DNA from: CAVRUF01 sp963716005
GTDB taxonomy: Bacteria > Actinomycetota > Thermoleophilia > Gaiellales > Gaiellaceae
Assembly (NCBI GenBank): GCA_963716005.1
Contig: OY970285.1
Location: 682,001 to 746,000, forward strand
Direction of reading: 5' to 3'
Length of the DNA stretch: 64,000 nucleotides
Shown: positions 42,296 to 51,052 of the stretch, piece by piece
Numbering within the stretch: the first letter of the stretch is position 1
How the letters are laid out: every line of letters begins with the position of its first letter
Notes under the pieces: model-generated
Told to the model about the DNA's origin: nothing
The model's input: only the letters and a program-made list of their open reading frames with translations
Database searches by the model: none
Translations under genes and position numbers: made by a program

Positions 42296-43012
42296 ATGTT
42301 GATCGCAGGGAACTGGAAGATGTTCAAGGGCTCCGCCGATGCGAGTCAGTTCGCTGCGGCGCTGCGCGCACGGCTTGACGGGTTCACCGGCGCCGACGTG
42401 GCTGTCTGCCCCCCGTACGTCTCGCTTGCCCCCGTGGTCGAGGCGCTCGCCGGAACCGAGATCGCGGTCTACGCCCAGAGCATCCACTGGGCCGACGAGG
42501 GCGCGTTCACCGGGGAGATCTCACCGCCGATGCTCCTCGAGCTCGGCGTCCACGGCGCGGTCGTCGGGCACTCCGAGCGCCGGCAGTACTTCGGCGAGTC
42601 CGACGAGACCGTCGCGCGCCGCACCGAGCACGCGCTTGCCGCCGGCCTGCGCGTGATCGCCTGCGTGGGGGAGACCGAGGCCGAGCGCGAGGCCGGCGAG
42701 ACCGAAGCTGTCCTTCGCCGCCAGGTCGAGGCCGTCCGCGACGCCGTGGGTGCGCACGAGCGCCTGACCGTCGCGTACGAGCCGGTGTGGGCGATCGGCA
42801 CCGGCAAGACCGCGACGCCCGAGATCGCGCAGGAGGCGCACGCGTTCATCCGCTCTATCCTCGATGTGCCGATCCTCTACGGCGGCTCGGTCAAGCCGGA
42901 GAACACCGCCGAGCTCATGGGGCAGCCCGACGTGGACGGCGCGCTCGTCGGCGGGGCCTCGCTCGAAGTCGACTCGTTCGCAGCGATTTGCGAAGCGGCG
43001 GCGTCCCTCTAG
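42296..43012 (+). CDS. tpiA: Triosephosphate isomerase
   Basis: The 238-residue TIM-barrel enzyme interconverts dihydroxyacetone phosphate and glyceraldehyde-3-phosphate. Catalytic Lys is in AGNWKMFKGS, His in VVGHSERRQYFGE, and Glu in VAYEPVWAIGTGKTATPEIA; the phosphate loop LYGGSVKPENTAELM is intact. It starts seven bases after TAGGAT, so it is probably leaderless. Its 3' end overlaps gpmI by 25 bases. Confidence 0.96.
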   Translation: MLIAGNWKMFKGSADASQFAAALRARLDGFTGADVAVCPPYVSLAPVVEALAGTEIAVYAQSIHWADEGAFTGEISPPMLLELGVHGAVVGHSERRQYFGESDETVARRTEHALAAGLRVIACVGETEAEREAGETEAVLRRQVEAVRDAVGAHERLTVAYEPVWAIGTGKTATPEIAQEAHAFIRSILDVPILYGGSVKPENTAELMGQPDVDGALVGGASLEVDSFAAICEAAASL

Positions 43013-44463
43013 TCGCGCTGGTCGTCCTGGACGGCTGGGGCCTGGCGCCGCCCGGGCCCGGCAACGCCGTGGAGCAGGCCGACACGGCGGTCTTCGACGA
43101 TCTCTGGGAGCGGTACCCGCACACGACGCTCGAGGCGTCCGGCGAGGCGGTCGGGCTCCCGCACGGCCAGATGGGGAACTCCGAGGTCGGCCACCTGACG
43201 ATCGGCTCGGGCCGGGTCGTCTACCAGGATCTCGTCCGCATCAACCGGGCGATCGAGGACGGCAGCTTCATGGAGAACCACGCGCTCGTGGCCGCATTCC
43301 GTCGCGCGAAGGAGCGCGGCGGCAACGTCCACCTGCTCGGGCTCGTCTCGTACGGCGGCGTCCACTCGCACATCGATCATCTCCGCGCCCTGCTCGATCT
43401 CGCGTGGCGAGAGGGGATGGACGAGCGCACGTACGTCCACGCGTTCACCGACGGGCGCGACGTGTCGCCGACTTCGGCGCGCAAGGACGTCGGCGAGCTG
43501 GTCGAGGAGCGGGCGCAGCTCGCGACGGTGGTCGGTCGCTACTACGCCATGGATCGCGACCAGCGCTGGGACCGCACTGAGCTCGCCCTCGCGGCGATCA
43601 CCGAAGGCGAGCCCAACGCGGAGGATCCGCTCGCCGCCATCGAGGCGAGCTACGCGGCCGGTGTCACCGACGAGTTCATCGAGCCGATCGTGCTTCCGAC
43701 CCCTCGCCTCGGCGCTGGCGACGCGGCGATTCACCTCAACTTCCGCCCGGACCGCGCCCGCCAGCTCTGCGAGAAGCTCCACGAGCGCGGATTCGACCTG
43801 ACCACGACGACGCGCTACCGCGAGGACTTCCCGTTCCCGGTCGCGTTCGACGAGCAGACCGTCTCGGAGACGATGGCAGAGGTGCTCGCCGAGCAGGGCG
43901 CGCGGCAGCTCCACGTGGCCGAGACGGAGAAGTACGCGCACGTCACGTACTTCTTCAACGGCGGCGAGGAGAAGGAGTGGGTGGGAGAGACGCGCATCCT
44001 CGTCCCCTCGCCGCGCGATGTCCCAACGTACGACCTGAAGCCGGAGATGTCCGCGAACGAGGTGGCCGACCGCTTCTGCGCCGAGATCGGGAACGGCTAC
44101 CGGTTCGCGATCGTCAACTTCGCGAATCCGGACATGGTCGGCCACACGGGCTCGATCCCTGCCGCGGTGAAGGCGGTCGAGACCGTGGACGCGTGCCTCG
44201 GGAGCGTCATCGCTGCGGTTCACGACGCCGGCGGCGTCTGCCTCGTCACGGCCGACCACGGGAACGCCGAGCAGCTCCTCGAGCCGGACGGCACGAGCCC
44301 GCACACCGCACACACGCTCAATCCTGTGCCGCTCGTCACGACCGTCGCAGGGGGTGAACTAGCAACAGGCGGCACGCTCGCAGACCTGGTTCCGACAGCC
44401 CTGGACCTGCTCGAACTCCCTCAGCCGAAGGCAATGTCCGGTAAATCCCTAATGATTCGCTAA
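42988..44463 (+). CDS. gpmI: 2,3-bisphosphoglycerate-independent phosphoglycerate mutase
   Basis: This manganese-dependent mutase interconverts 3- and 2-phosphoglycerate. The alkaline-phosphatase-fold motifs are VALVVLDGWGLAPPGPGNAV, GLPHGQMGNSEVGHLTIGSG with the phosphoserine, HAFTDGRDVSP, FNFRPDRAR-like LNFRPDRARQLCEKL and the C-terminal VTADHGNAEQLLEPDGTSPH. No ATG or GTG is available; TTG 42988, inside tpiA, gives a normal N-terminus (RSGGVPLVALVVLDGWG), so translation is probably coupled to tpiA. Length is about 491 residues, slightly short of the family's 510. Confidence 0.93.
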   Translation: MRSGGVPLVALVVLDGWGLAPPGPGNAVEQADTAVFDDLWERYPHTTLEASGEAVGLPHGQMGNSEVGHLTIGSGRVVYQDLVRINRAIEDGSFMENHALVAAFRRAKERGGNVHLLGLVSYGGVHSHIDHLRALLDLAWREGMDERTYVHAFTDGRDVSPTSARKDVGELVEERAQLATVVGRYYAMDRDQRWDRTELALAAITEGEPNAEDPLAAIEASYAAGVTDEFIEPIVLPTPRLGAGDAAIHLNFRPDRARQLCEKLHERGFDLTTTTRYREDFPFPVAFDEQTVSETMAEVLAEQGARQLHVAETEKYAHVTYFFNGGEEKEWVGETRILVPSPRDVPTYDLKPEMSANEVADRFCAEIGNGYRFAIVNFANPDMVGHTGSIPAAVKAVETVDACLGSVIAAVHDAGGVCLVTADHGNAEQLLEPDGTSPHTAHTLNPVPLVTTVAGGELATGGTLADLVPTALDLLELPQPKAMSGKSLMIR

Positions 44464-44486
44464 CGATTGAGCCGAAGAGAGCTTTC

Positions 44487-44492
44487 TATACT
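44487..44492 (+). promoter_or_regulatory. -10 box TATACT of the sigma factor gene
   Basis: TATACT is the best -10 match in the window and sits in an unusually AT-rich stretch (44466-44520). It lies 31 bases before GTG 44524. An upstream TTG at 44467 would fall outside a transcript from this promoter, which argues for the GTG start. Confidence 0.55.
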
Positions 44493-44523
44493 GGCGTTCT
44501 TTACTGCGGAAAAAACACCAGGC

Positions 44524-45111
44524 GTGCCTCTTCCTCAACCCGACTTCTCTCTCTTGCGCAAGGCGCAGCGAGGCGACGAGCGCGCGTTCGCCGTAATCGT
44601 CCGCGCCTACGAGCTGCCGGTCTTCAACTACGTGCTGCGAACGGTGAACGACCGGGCGCTCGCCGAAGACCTCACGCAGGACATCTTCCTCCGCGTCTAC
44701 CAGGGCCTGCCGGGCTTCTCGCTGCGCTGCCGGTTCACGACGTGGCTCTTCCAGATCGCCAAGAACCGGATCCTCGACGAGCTTCGCGCCCGTGATCGCC
44801 GGCCTCACGCGACCGTGCAGATCGAGGACGCCCCGCACCTCGACGTGGTCGACGCTCCGCCGGAGCGCGTGGAGACGATCGACGCCCTCTGGCGCGCGGT
44901 TGCGGCGCTGAACGAAGACCTGAAGATGGCCGTGCTCCTGCGCGACGTCGTCGGACTCGCCTACAACGAGATCGCCGACGCGCTGGAGATCACGCTCGCC
45001 ACGGTCAAGTGGCGCATCTACAAGGGCCGCGAGGAGATCCAGCTCGCCCTCGCCCGCGAAGGCATCACGCTCGACCAGCAGACCCCCGCGGCCGAAGACG
45101 TCACCGTCTAG
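44524..45111 (+). CDS. ECF-type RNA polymerase sigma factor
   Basis: The 195-residue product has sigma region 2 (AFAVIVRAYELPVFNYVLRT, ALAEDLTQDIFLRVYQGLPG, RFTTWLFQIAKNRILDELRA) and region 4 (AVLLRDVVGLAYNEIADALE, TLATVKWRIYKGREEIQLAL), with no region 1 or 3, as in ECF sigma factors. No anti-sigma gene is adjacent on the same strand. It converges on the Ser/Thr kinase gene with interlocked CTAG stops, so transcription of one may affect the other. Confidence 0.9.
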   Translation: MPLPQPDFSLLRKAQRGDERAFAVIVRAYELPVFNYVLRTVNDRALAEDLTQDIFLRVYQGLPGFSLRCRFTTWLFQIAKNRILDELRARDRRPHATVQIEDAPHLDVVDAPPERVETIDALWRAVAALNEDLKMAVLLRDVVGLAYNEIADALEITLATVKWRIYKGREEIQLALAREGITLDQQTPAAEDVTV

Positions 45112-46175
45112 CCGCCGGGCGACCCTGTGTGGTCGCGGATCCACTCCTCGAGGTTGCGCGCCTGCTCGGCCGGGTCGTCCGATGCCGGAATCGGCTCGAT
45201 CTGCACCGGGCGATCAGTGACCGGCTCGTCTCCGAGGGACGAGAGTCCCACGACGATCCCTGCGACGACGGTCGCCGCGACCGCGGCAAGCGCGTAGGCC
45301 AGCTGTCGCAAGCGGCGAGGCCGCTGTCGTCGCAGCACGCGAGTCGGAGCGTCGAGCCGCACCGTCGGCGCCTCGGGGCCGGCCATCAGCTGCCGAGCCA
45401 GCGCGCGTCCGTCCGGCGGGCGCGCCTCCGGCCGGCGCTCGAGGCTCCGCATGATCGCCGCCTTGAGCTCGGGCGGAACATCCCGCCGGATCTCCGCGGG
45501 AGCGTCGTGTCCGCGCGTCGCGATCTGGAGGACGTTCTCGCTCTGCCACGGAAGCGAGCCCGTGAGCGCCTCGTACAGGACGACTCCGAGCGAGTAGACG
45601 TCCGCCTGCGGGCCGACGGGCTCGGCGCAGGCCTGCTCGGGAGCGAGGTACGCGAGCGTGCCGACGACCGCGCCGGCCTGGGTGAGCTGCGTCGTCCGCG
45701 CCGAGTTCAGCGCGATCCCGAAGTCGCTCACCTTGAGCGCCCCGTCCGAGCGGACGAGGAGGTTGGCCGGCTTCACGTCGCGGTGGACGACACCCACGTC
45801 GTGCGCGTAGCCGAGGCCGTCGCACGCCTGGAGGGCTAGCTCGAGGACGCGCTCGGGAGCGAGCGGCGCCTCCCGCTCGAGGATCGCGTCGAGGCCGTCT
45901 CCCTCGACGTACTCCATGACGATGAACGGCTCGCCCTCGTCGTCACCGGCGTCGTAGACGCCGACCACGTGGGGATGTGAGAGCCGCGCGACGGTGAGCG
46001 CCTCGCGTCGAAACCGGTCGTCCGCGTGATCGCCGTTCGCGATCCGGCCGTCGAGGGCCTTCACGGCCACGAGGCGGTCGAGCTCACGGTCGCGTGCGAG
46101 GTACACGGTGGCCATGCCGCCGCGGCCGAGGACGCGCTCGACCATGTACCTGCCGTCTGCGAAGGCCGTCGTCAC
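45108..46175 (-). CDS. PknB-type Ser/Thr protein kinase, single transmembrane helix
   Basis: The 355-residue protein has a Hanks-type kinase domain: GRGGMATVYLARDREL, VAVKALDG with the ATP Lys, VVHRDVKPANLLVRSDG catalytic loop, VSDFGIALNSA and GTLAYLAPEQ. A juxtamembrane Arg-rich stretch, one membrane helix (YALAAVAATVVAGIVVGL, about 291-309) and a 45-residue outer tail follow; no PASTA domains. GTG 46175 overlaps the lipoprotein stop (GTGA), so both are made together, suggesting a surface signal partner. Confidence 0.92.
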   Translation of the reverse strand: MTTAFADGRYMVERVLGRGGMATVYLARDRELDRLVAVKALDGRIANGDHADDRFRREALTVARLSHPHVVGVYDAGDDEGEPFIVMEYVEGDGLDAILEREAPLAPERVLELALQACDGLGYAHDVGVVHRDVKPANLLVRSDGALKVSDFGIALNSARTTQLTQAGAVVGTLAYLAPEQACAEPVGPQADVYSLGVVLYEALTGSLPWQSENVLQIATRGHDAPAEIRRDVPPELKAAIMRSLERRPEARPPDGRALARQLMAGPEAPTVRLDAPTRVLRRQRPRRLRQLAYALAAVAATVVAGIVVGLSSLGDEPVTDRPVQIEPIPASDDPAEQARNLEEWIRDHTGSPGG

Positions 46176-46654
46176 CGGTCGTCCTCGTCGTCGCCGTCGC
46201 CGTCGCCCGGCGGGCCTCGGTCGTGCTTCTTGTCCTTGCCGGGCTTCTTCGTTTCCTTCTCGGGCGGCTCTGGAGCCGGTGGCGGTTGCACCTCGGGCAG
46301 GTTCACGACGAGCCGCGCCACCGTTCCGAGCAGCTCGGCGCGCAGCTCGGACGGGATGTTGCCGGCGGCGATGGCAGCATCGATGTTCGCCGCGAGTGTC
46401 TGGGACGCCGCCCGGGCGGCAGCGGGATCTCCGGCCTCGAGCGCCGCGGCGACCGCGGCCGCGTCGTCGGCGAGTGCGGTTCCCACCTGCGCCGGGATCC
46501 TCGGAGCGTCGGCCTGCGCCGGCGGATCGTTTCCGCAGCCCGAGAGCGCGAGGGCGACGGCGCTACAGGCCGTCAGTGAGACGATCGGCCAGCGAGTGGG
46601 GCAGGCCGAGCTCTCGAATCTCCGCTTGAGTAGCCGCAATGTCGTACGGAACAC
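46172..46654 (-). CDS. Lipoprotein coupled to the Ser/Thr kinase
   Basis: The product carries a lipobox-type signal (IVSLTACSAVALALSGCG), a helical Ala-rich domain (AAAVAAALEAGDPAAARAAS, IPSELRAELLGTVARLVVN) and a Pro-rich, Lys-rich then Asp-rich tail. GTG 46654 leaves a rather long basic N-region; TTG 46639 is an alternative. The 5' part overlaps the 3' end of the phosphoesterase gene by about 90 bases. The four-base overlap with the kinase suggests it is an extracytoplasmic partner or substrate of that kinase. Confidence 0.65.
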   Translation of the reverse strand: MFRTTLRLLKRRFESSACPTRWPIVSLTACSAVALALSGCGNDPPAQADAPRIPAQVGTALADDAAAVAAALEAGDPAAARAASQTLAANIDAAIAAGNIPSELRAELLGTVARLVVNLPEVQPPPAPEPPEKETKKPGKDKKHDRGPPGDGDGDDEDDR

Positions 46655-47294
46655 GTCGGAAACGTGCCCATCTTTCGTCGGAATCAAGCACGAGAAACGA
46701 CGCCTTGGGATCGCCGTCGCGCGGCTGGCCGACCGAGCCGGGGTTGAGGAGCCAGGCGTCGGCGGGCGCGAGATCGATATTCGAGCCGTTCGGAGCGAGG
46801 CCGCCCTCGGTTTCGTCTCCGGTGAGCCAGAACGCGAGCGCGAAGTGGCTGTGCCCGACGAGGACGAGGTCGCTGTCCACCTGGCGCAGGCACTGGTCGG
46901 CGACCTCGATCGAGAGCACGTACTCCCACACGGGGTCGCGAGGGCTCGCATGGAAGAGCGCGACGTCCGCGCGAGAGCCCGCCGGCTCGAGCTCTTCGAG
47001 GAACGCCCGCGCGTCGTCGGCGAGCACCTCCCGAGTCCAGCGCGCGCTCGCGCCCGCGTCGTGCGTGAAGACGTCGATGTCGATCTTCCCGAGGACGGCG
47101 AGGTCGTGGTTCCCGACGAGGCAGACGTCGGCGCGCTCGGCGACGAGGCGGCAGCACTCGTTCGGACGCGGCCCGTACCCTACGAGATCACCCAGGCACC
47201 AGACCTCGTCCGGCGCCTCGGCATCGATCGCTTCGAGCACCGCCTCGAGGGCATGCTGGTTCCCGTGAATGTCGCTGACGACGCAGGCGCGCAT
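46563..47294 (-). CDS. Metallophosphoesterase (YfcE/calcineurin-like)
   Basis: The 243-residue protein has the binuclear phosphoesterase motifs in order: VVSDIHGNQHALEAVLEAI, CLGDLVGYGPRP, CLVGNHDLAVLG, and the C-terminal VLVGHSHFALAF. An ALFHASPRDPVWEYV segment supplies the further His. Family members hydrolyse phosphodiesters such as cyclic nucleotides or act on protein phosphates; being upstream of a Ser/Thr kinase gene, a phosphatase role is possible but unproven. TAGCGT lies 12 bases before the ATG. Confidence 0.87.
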   Translation of the reverse strand: MRACVVSDIHGNQHALEAVLEAIDAEAPDEVWCLGDLVGYGPRPNECCRLVAERADVCLVGNHDLAVLGKIDIDVFTHDAGASARWTREVLADDARAFLEELEPAGSRADVALFHASPRDPVWEYVLSIEVADQCLRQVDSDLVLVGHSHFALAFWLTGDETEGGLAPNGSNIDLAPADAWLLNPGSVGQPRDGDPKASFLVLDSDERWARFRRVPYDIAATQAEIRELGLPHSLADRLTDGL

Positions 47295-48521
47295 ACCCGG
47301 CGCCGAACGCTAACCAAGGCCGCGGTCGGGATCGGTCTCGCCGCCGTGTGGATCGGCGTCGCGGCCTGGCTCTGGCGCACCGAGGTGCCCGGGGATCTCG
47401 ACCTGCCGAGCCTCGACCCCGGGGCGTTCTTCTCGGCCGAGCACCTGAGCCGCGCCGAGCGCTGGGGCCGCGGCTCGCGGATCCTCTACGTCGTCCGCCT
47501 GGCCGTGGAGCTGGCCGTCGTCGCGTTCTTCGTGTGGAAGGGGAAGACGCTCGCCGCGTGGCTCCAGCAATGGACGAAGGGCCGCGTTCGCACCGCCGTG
47601 GCCATCTGCTGGATCGTCGTGCTCTCGGTCTGGCTCGCGTGGCGGCCGCTCGGCGCGATCGGCCACTGGCGCCAGCGCGAGTACGGGCTCACGAACCAGG
47701 GCTACGACGGTTGGTTCCTCGACTCGGCGCGCTCGGTCGCGATCGAGCTCGTCCTCTACGGGATCGCGGTCGCGGGCGCGGTGTGGCTCGCGGCGCGCTT
47801 CGGCCGCCGCTGGTGGCTCGTCGCATCGCCGATCCTCGTCGGGCTGAGCGTCGTCTTCATTCTCGTCCAGCCACTGATTCTCCAGCCGCTCTCAAACGAC
47901 TACCGCCCGCTGCCGGACGAACGCCTCGCGGCCGAGGTGCAGCGGCTCGCCGCGGAGATGGGCGTCGACGTGGACCGGGTCGACGTCTCGGACGCGAGCC
48001 GGCGCACGACCGTGCCGAACGCCTCCATCGCGGGGATCGGCCCGACGCGGCGCGTGGTCTTCGACGACACGATCCTCGACGGGCGCTTCGACGAGGTCGA
48101 GCTCCTCTCGGTCACCGCGCACGAGCTGGCGCACGTCGAGCGGCGACATCTCTGGAAGGGGATCGCGTGGTTCGCGCTCTTCGCCATCCCCGGCCTCGCG
48201 CTCGTCGCCTGGGTGACCGAGCGACACGGCGGTCTTCGCGACCCCGGCGTCGTGCCGCTCGCGCTGCTCACTGCGCTCCTGTTCACGCTCGCGACCATGC
48301 CGCTCCAGAACGCAGCGTCGCGCCGCTACGAGGCGGAGGCCGACTGGCTCGCGCTCGTGGCTACTCAGGATCCAGACGCGATGATCGGGCTGCAGACCGG
48401 GCTCACGGAGTCGTCGGTCAGCAATCCGGACCCGCCGGCGTGGTCGCGCGTGCTCTTCTCCACGCATCCAACTCCGATGCAGCGGATCGCCATGGCCGAG
48501 GCATACCGGGCGCGTCCGTAG
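47253..48521 (+). CDS. M48-family (STE24/CAAX-type) membrane metalloprotease
   Basis: A 410-420 residue membrane protease. Several helices precede an M48 catalytic domain with HExxH in SVTAHELAHVERRHLWKGI, the third zinc ligand in RRYEAEADWLALVATQDP, and the family's terminal FSTHPTPMQRIAMA. The N-terminal layout (QWTKGRVRTAVAICWIVVLS, REYGLTNQGYDGWFLDS) fits the STE24 group. The start is uncertain: ATG 47253 and GTG 47265 both overlap the divergent phosphoesterase gene. The stop TAG is also the first half of the argS -10 box. Confidence 0.82.
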   Translation: MLVPVNVADDAGAHTRRRTLTKAAVGIGLAAVWIGVAAWLWRTEVPGDLDLPSLDPGAFFSAEHLSRAERWGRGSRILYVVRLAVELAVVAFFVWKGKTLAAWLQQWTKGRVRTAVAICWIVVLSVWLAWRPLGAIGHWRQREYGLTNQGYDGWFLDSARSVAIELVLYGIAVAGAVWLAARFGRRWWLVASPILVGLSVVFILVQPLILQPLSNDYRPLPDERLAAEVQRLAAEMGVDVDRVDVSDASRRTTVPNASIAGIGPTRRVVFDDTILDGRFDEVELLSVTAHELAHVERRHLWKGIAWFALFAIPGLALVAWVTERHGGLRDPGVVPLALLTALLFTLATMPLQNAASRRYEAEADWLALVATQDPDAMIGLQTGLTESSVSNPDPPAWSRVLFSTHPTPMQRIAMAEAYRARP

Positions 48522-48531
48522 GATCTGCCTC
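48519..48531 (+). promoter_or_regulatory. Leaderless -10 box of argS built on the M48 stop codon
   Basis: TAGGAT (48519-48524) starts with the TAG stop of the M48 protease gene and lies seven bases before GTG 48532. Confidence 0.55.
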
Positions 48532-50053
48532 GTGGACGAGAAGGGACACGCCGCCGTCGAGCGGCTCGCCGCGGACTTGAGCGAAGCCGCGGGCGTACAG
48601 GTCGCGCTCGAGCGGCCGCGCGACGCCTCGCACGGCGACTACGCGACGAACGTCGCGCTCCAGCTTGCGCCGTCACGCGGGATGAAGCCGATGGACCTGG
48701 CCGAGGAACTGGCAACCGCGGCCCGGGCGATCCCGGGTGTCGCGCAGGCGACCGCGGCGCCGCCCGGCTTCCTGAACCTCGAGCTCCAGTCCGCATGGTT
48801 CGGCGAGACGCTCGCCGAGATGCTCGCGGACGGACGCGACTACGGCCGGGGCACGCCGGATCCGAGGCAGAAGATCCAGGTGGAGCTCGTCTCCGCCAAC
48901 CCGACCGGCCCGATCACGGTCGCATCGGCGCGAAACGCCGCCTACGGCGACGCGGTCGCGCGGCTCCTCGACTTCTCCGGCCACGAGGTCTCGCGGGAGT
49001 ACTACGTGAACGACATCGGCGAGCAGATCGTGCGTTACCGGGCGTCGGTCGACGCCCGTGCGCGCGGCGAAAAGCCGCCCGAGGACGGCTACCAGGGCGA
49101 GTACCTGGCGGAGATCGCCGCGATCGAGGGCGACCCCGTCGAGGTCATGCTGGAGCGGATCGTCGAGACGCTCGAGCGCTTCCGCGTCCACATCGATACG
49201 TACGTGCGCCAGAGCGAGGTCGAGGTCACGCTGGAGCAGACGCTGGCCGAGCTGCCGCTCTACGACGAGGACGGCGCCAAGTGGCTGCTCGACGACGAAG
49301 TGGGGCGACGACAAGGACCGCGTGGTCGTTCGCGCCGACGGCCGGCCGACCTACTACGCGGCCGACCTCGCCTACATCCGGCACAAGTTCGCGCGCGGGT
49401 TCGAGCGGCTCATCTACGTGCTCGGCGCCGATCACCACGGCTACGTCGGGCGCCTGCGCGCCGCCGCCGCAGCCTTCGGGCACGAGCCCGACGACGTCGA
49501 GGTGCTGATCTACCAGCTCGTCCATCTCAACGAGGGCGGCGAGGCGCGCAAGGTCTCGAAGCGGAGCGGCGACGTCGTCTTCCTCGACGAGTTCATGGAC
49601 GAGGTCGGCGTCGACGCCGCGCGCTGGTTCCTCATTTCCCGCGGCTACGACCAGGCGATCGAGATCGATGTCGACCTCGCGCGCGACAAGACGGACAAGA
49701 ACCCCGTGTACTACGTCCAGTACGCGCACGCCCGCATCGCAGGGATCCTCCGCAACGCCGGCGACCGCGCGACCTCGTCGGAGCCGGACGATCTCGCCCC
49801 GGAGGAGCGTGAGCTGATCAAGCGCCTCGCAGACTTCCCGCTCGTGGCCGCCGAGGCGACGCACCGGCGCGGCCCGCATGCGATCCCGACCTACGCGATC
49901 CGGGTCGCGGACGACTTCCATCGCTTCTACCACGAGCACCGCGTGCTCGACTCCGACGCGGAAGCGTTCCGGCTCGGCCTGTGCCGCGCGACACAGTCGG
50001 TGATCGCGCGCTGCCTCGACCTGATCGGGGTCGACGCGCCCGAACGCATGTAG
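48532..50053 (+). CDS. argS: Arginyl-tRNA synthetase (frameshifted; altered HIGH motif)
   Basis: The protein charges tRNA-Arg. It has the N-terminal add-on domain (GDYATNVALQLAPSRGMKP), the class I core (VELVSANPTGPITVASARNA), YYVNDIGEQIVRY, and in the second frame DKDRVVVRADGRPTYYAADL, VLGADHHGYVGRL, the KMSKS-like ARKVSKRSGD and a C-terminal anticodon-binding domain (NPVYYVQYAHARIAGIL). The HIGH motif position, usually HVGH, reads TVAS. The frame shifts near 49300 (one extra base before AAGTGGGGCGAC). The intact product is about 507 residues. Essentiality makes a sequencing indel likelier than a true mutation. Confidence 0.88.
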
Positions 50054-50071
50054 GAGTAGGCTCGCCCGGTC

Positions 50072-51049
50072 ATGCCGCCGCGTGGCGTACCGGGGTTCGA
50101 TCAGCCGCCTCCCGAGACGACGGACGTCCTGCGCAAGCTCTCGGCCGGTCTCGACGAGAAGATCCCGGCGAAGGTCGTCGACCGCAACCTGCTGATCGGA
50201 ACCTGGAACATCCAGGCGCTCGGCCGGATCACACCGCGCTGGACGCCGAAGGCCGACGACAGCCCGAAGCGCAACCTCACCGACCTCTGCTGCATCGCCG
50301 AGATCGTCTCCCGCTTCGACGTGGTCGCCCTCGTCGAGGTCAAGCGCAACCTCGAGGCGCTGCGGATGCTCATGGACGTCCTCGGCGAGGACTGGAGCTT
50401 CATCGTCACCGACACGGTCGAGGGCGAACCGGGGAACGACGAGCGGCTGGGCTTCGTGTTCGACCGTCGGCGCGTTCAGCTCGCAGGACTGGCCGGCGAG
50501 ATCGTCATCCCGGACAGCGAGCTCGCCGGCGGCGACGCGATCCTGCGCGATCAGTTCGCTCGCACGCCGTACGCGGTCAGCTTCCGCGCGGGCGACCAGG
50601 GCTTCACGCTCGTCTCGATCCACGTGATCTGGGGCAAGGGACCGGCCGACCGGACGCCCGAGCTGCGCCGGTTCGCCAAGTGGCTCTCCGAGGCGTCGCG
50701 CGACCCGGACGACTTCAATCGCAACATGATCGCGCTCGGGGACTTCAACATCGACCGCCACGACGATCCCAACTGGCGCGCGTTCGTGGTCGAGTACGGC
50801 CTGTCGCCGCCGGAGCAGCTGTTCAACCTCCCGCGTACGGTCGGCGACACCCCGGCGAAGCACTCGTACTTCGACCAGATCGCGTGGTTCACGACCGGGA
50901 AGGGCTCGGCGCTGACGCTGAACTACAGCGGCAACGCGGGCGGTTTCATGTGGACGGACTACCTCCTCGTGGGCGAGCAGCGCAGGCGCAAGGAGTCGCG
51001 GATCTCCGACCACTACCCGCTCTGGGCCGAGTTCCTCCTGCGGGATTGA
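50072..51049 (+). CDS. Endonuclease/exonuclease/phosphatase family protein
   Basis: The 325-residue protein has the DNase I-like EEP fold: LIGTWNIQALGRITP, VVALVEVKRNLEALRMLMDV with the metal Glu, RLGFVFDRRRVQLAG, MIALGDFNIDRHDDPNWRAF and ISDHYPLWAEF with the catalytic His. Substrate could be DNA or a phosphodiester. TAGGCT lies nine bases before the ATG. No signal peptide is seen. Confidence 0.82.
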   Translation: MPPRGVPGFDQPPPETTDVLRKLSAGLDEKIPAKVVDRNLLIGTWNIQALGRITPRWTPKADDSPKRNLTDLCCIAEIVSRFDVVALVEVKRNLEALRMLMDVLGEDWSFIVTDTVEGEPGNDERLGFVFDRRRVQLAGLAGEIVIPDSELAGGDAILRDQFARTPYAVSFRAGDQGFTLVSIHVIWGKGPADRTPELRRFAKWLSEASRDPDDFNRNMIALGDFNIDRHDDPNWRAFVVEYGLSPPEQLFNLPRTVGDTPAKHSYFDQIAWFTTGKGSALTLNYSGNAGGFMWTDYLLVGEQRRRKESRISDHYPLWAEFLLRD

Positions 51050-51052
51050 CCG

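Noticed and set aside
48532..50053. Programmed ribosomal frameshift in argS (and in hemA, pgk)
   Set aside because: No slippery heptamer or shared motif at the break points; the breaks are scattered and mostly look like single extra G or C bases.
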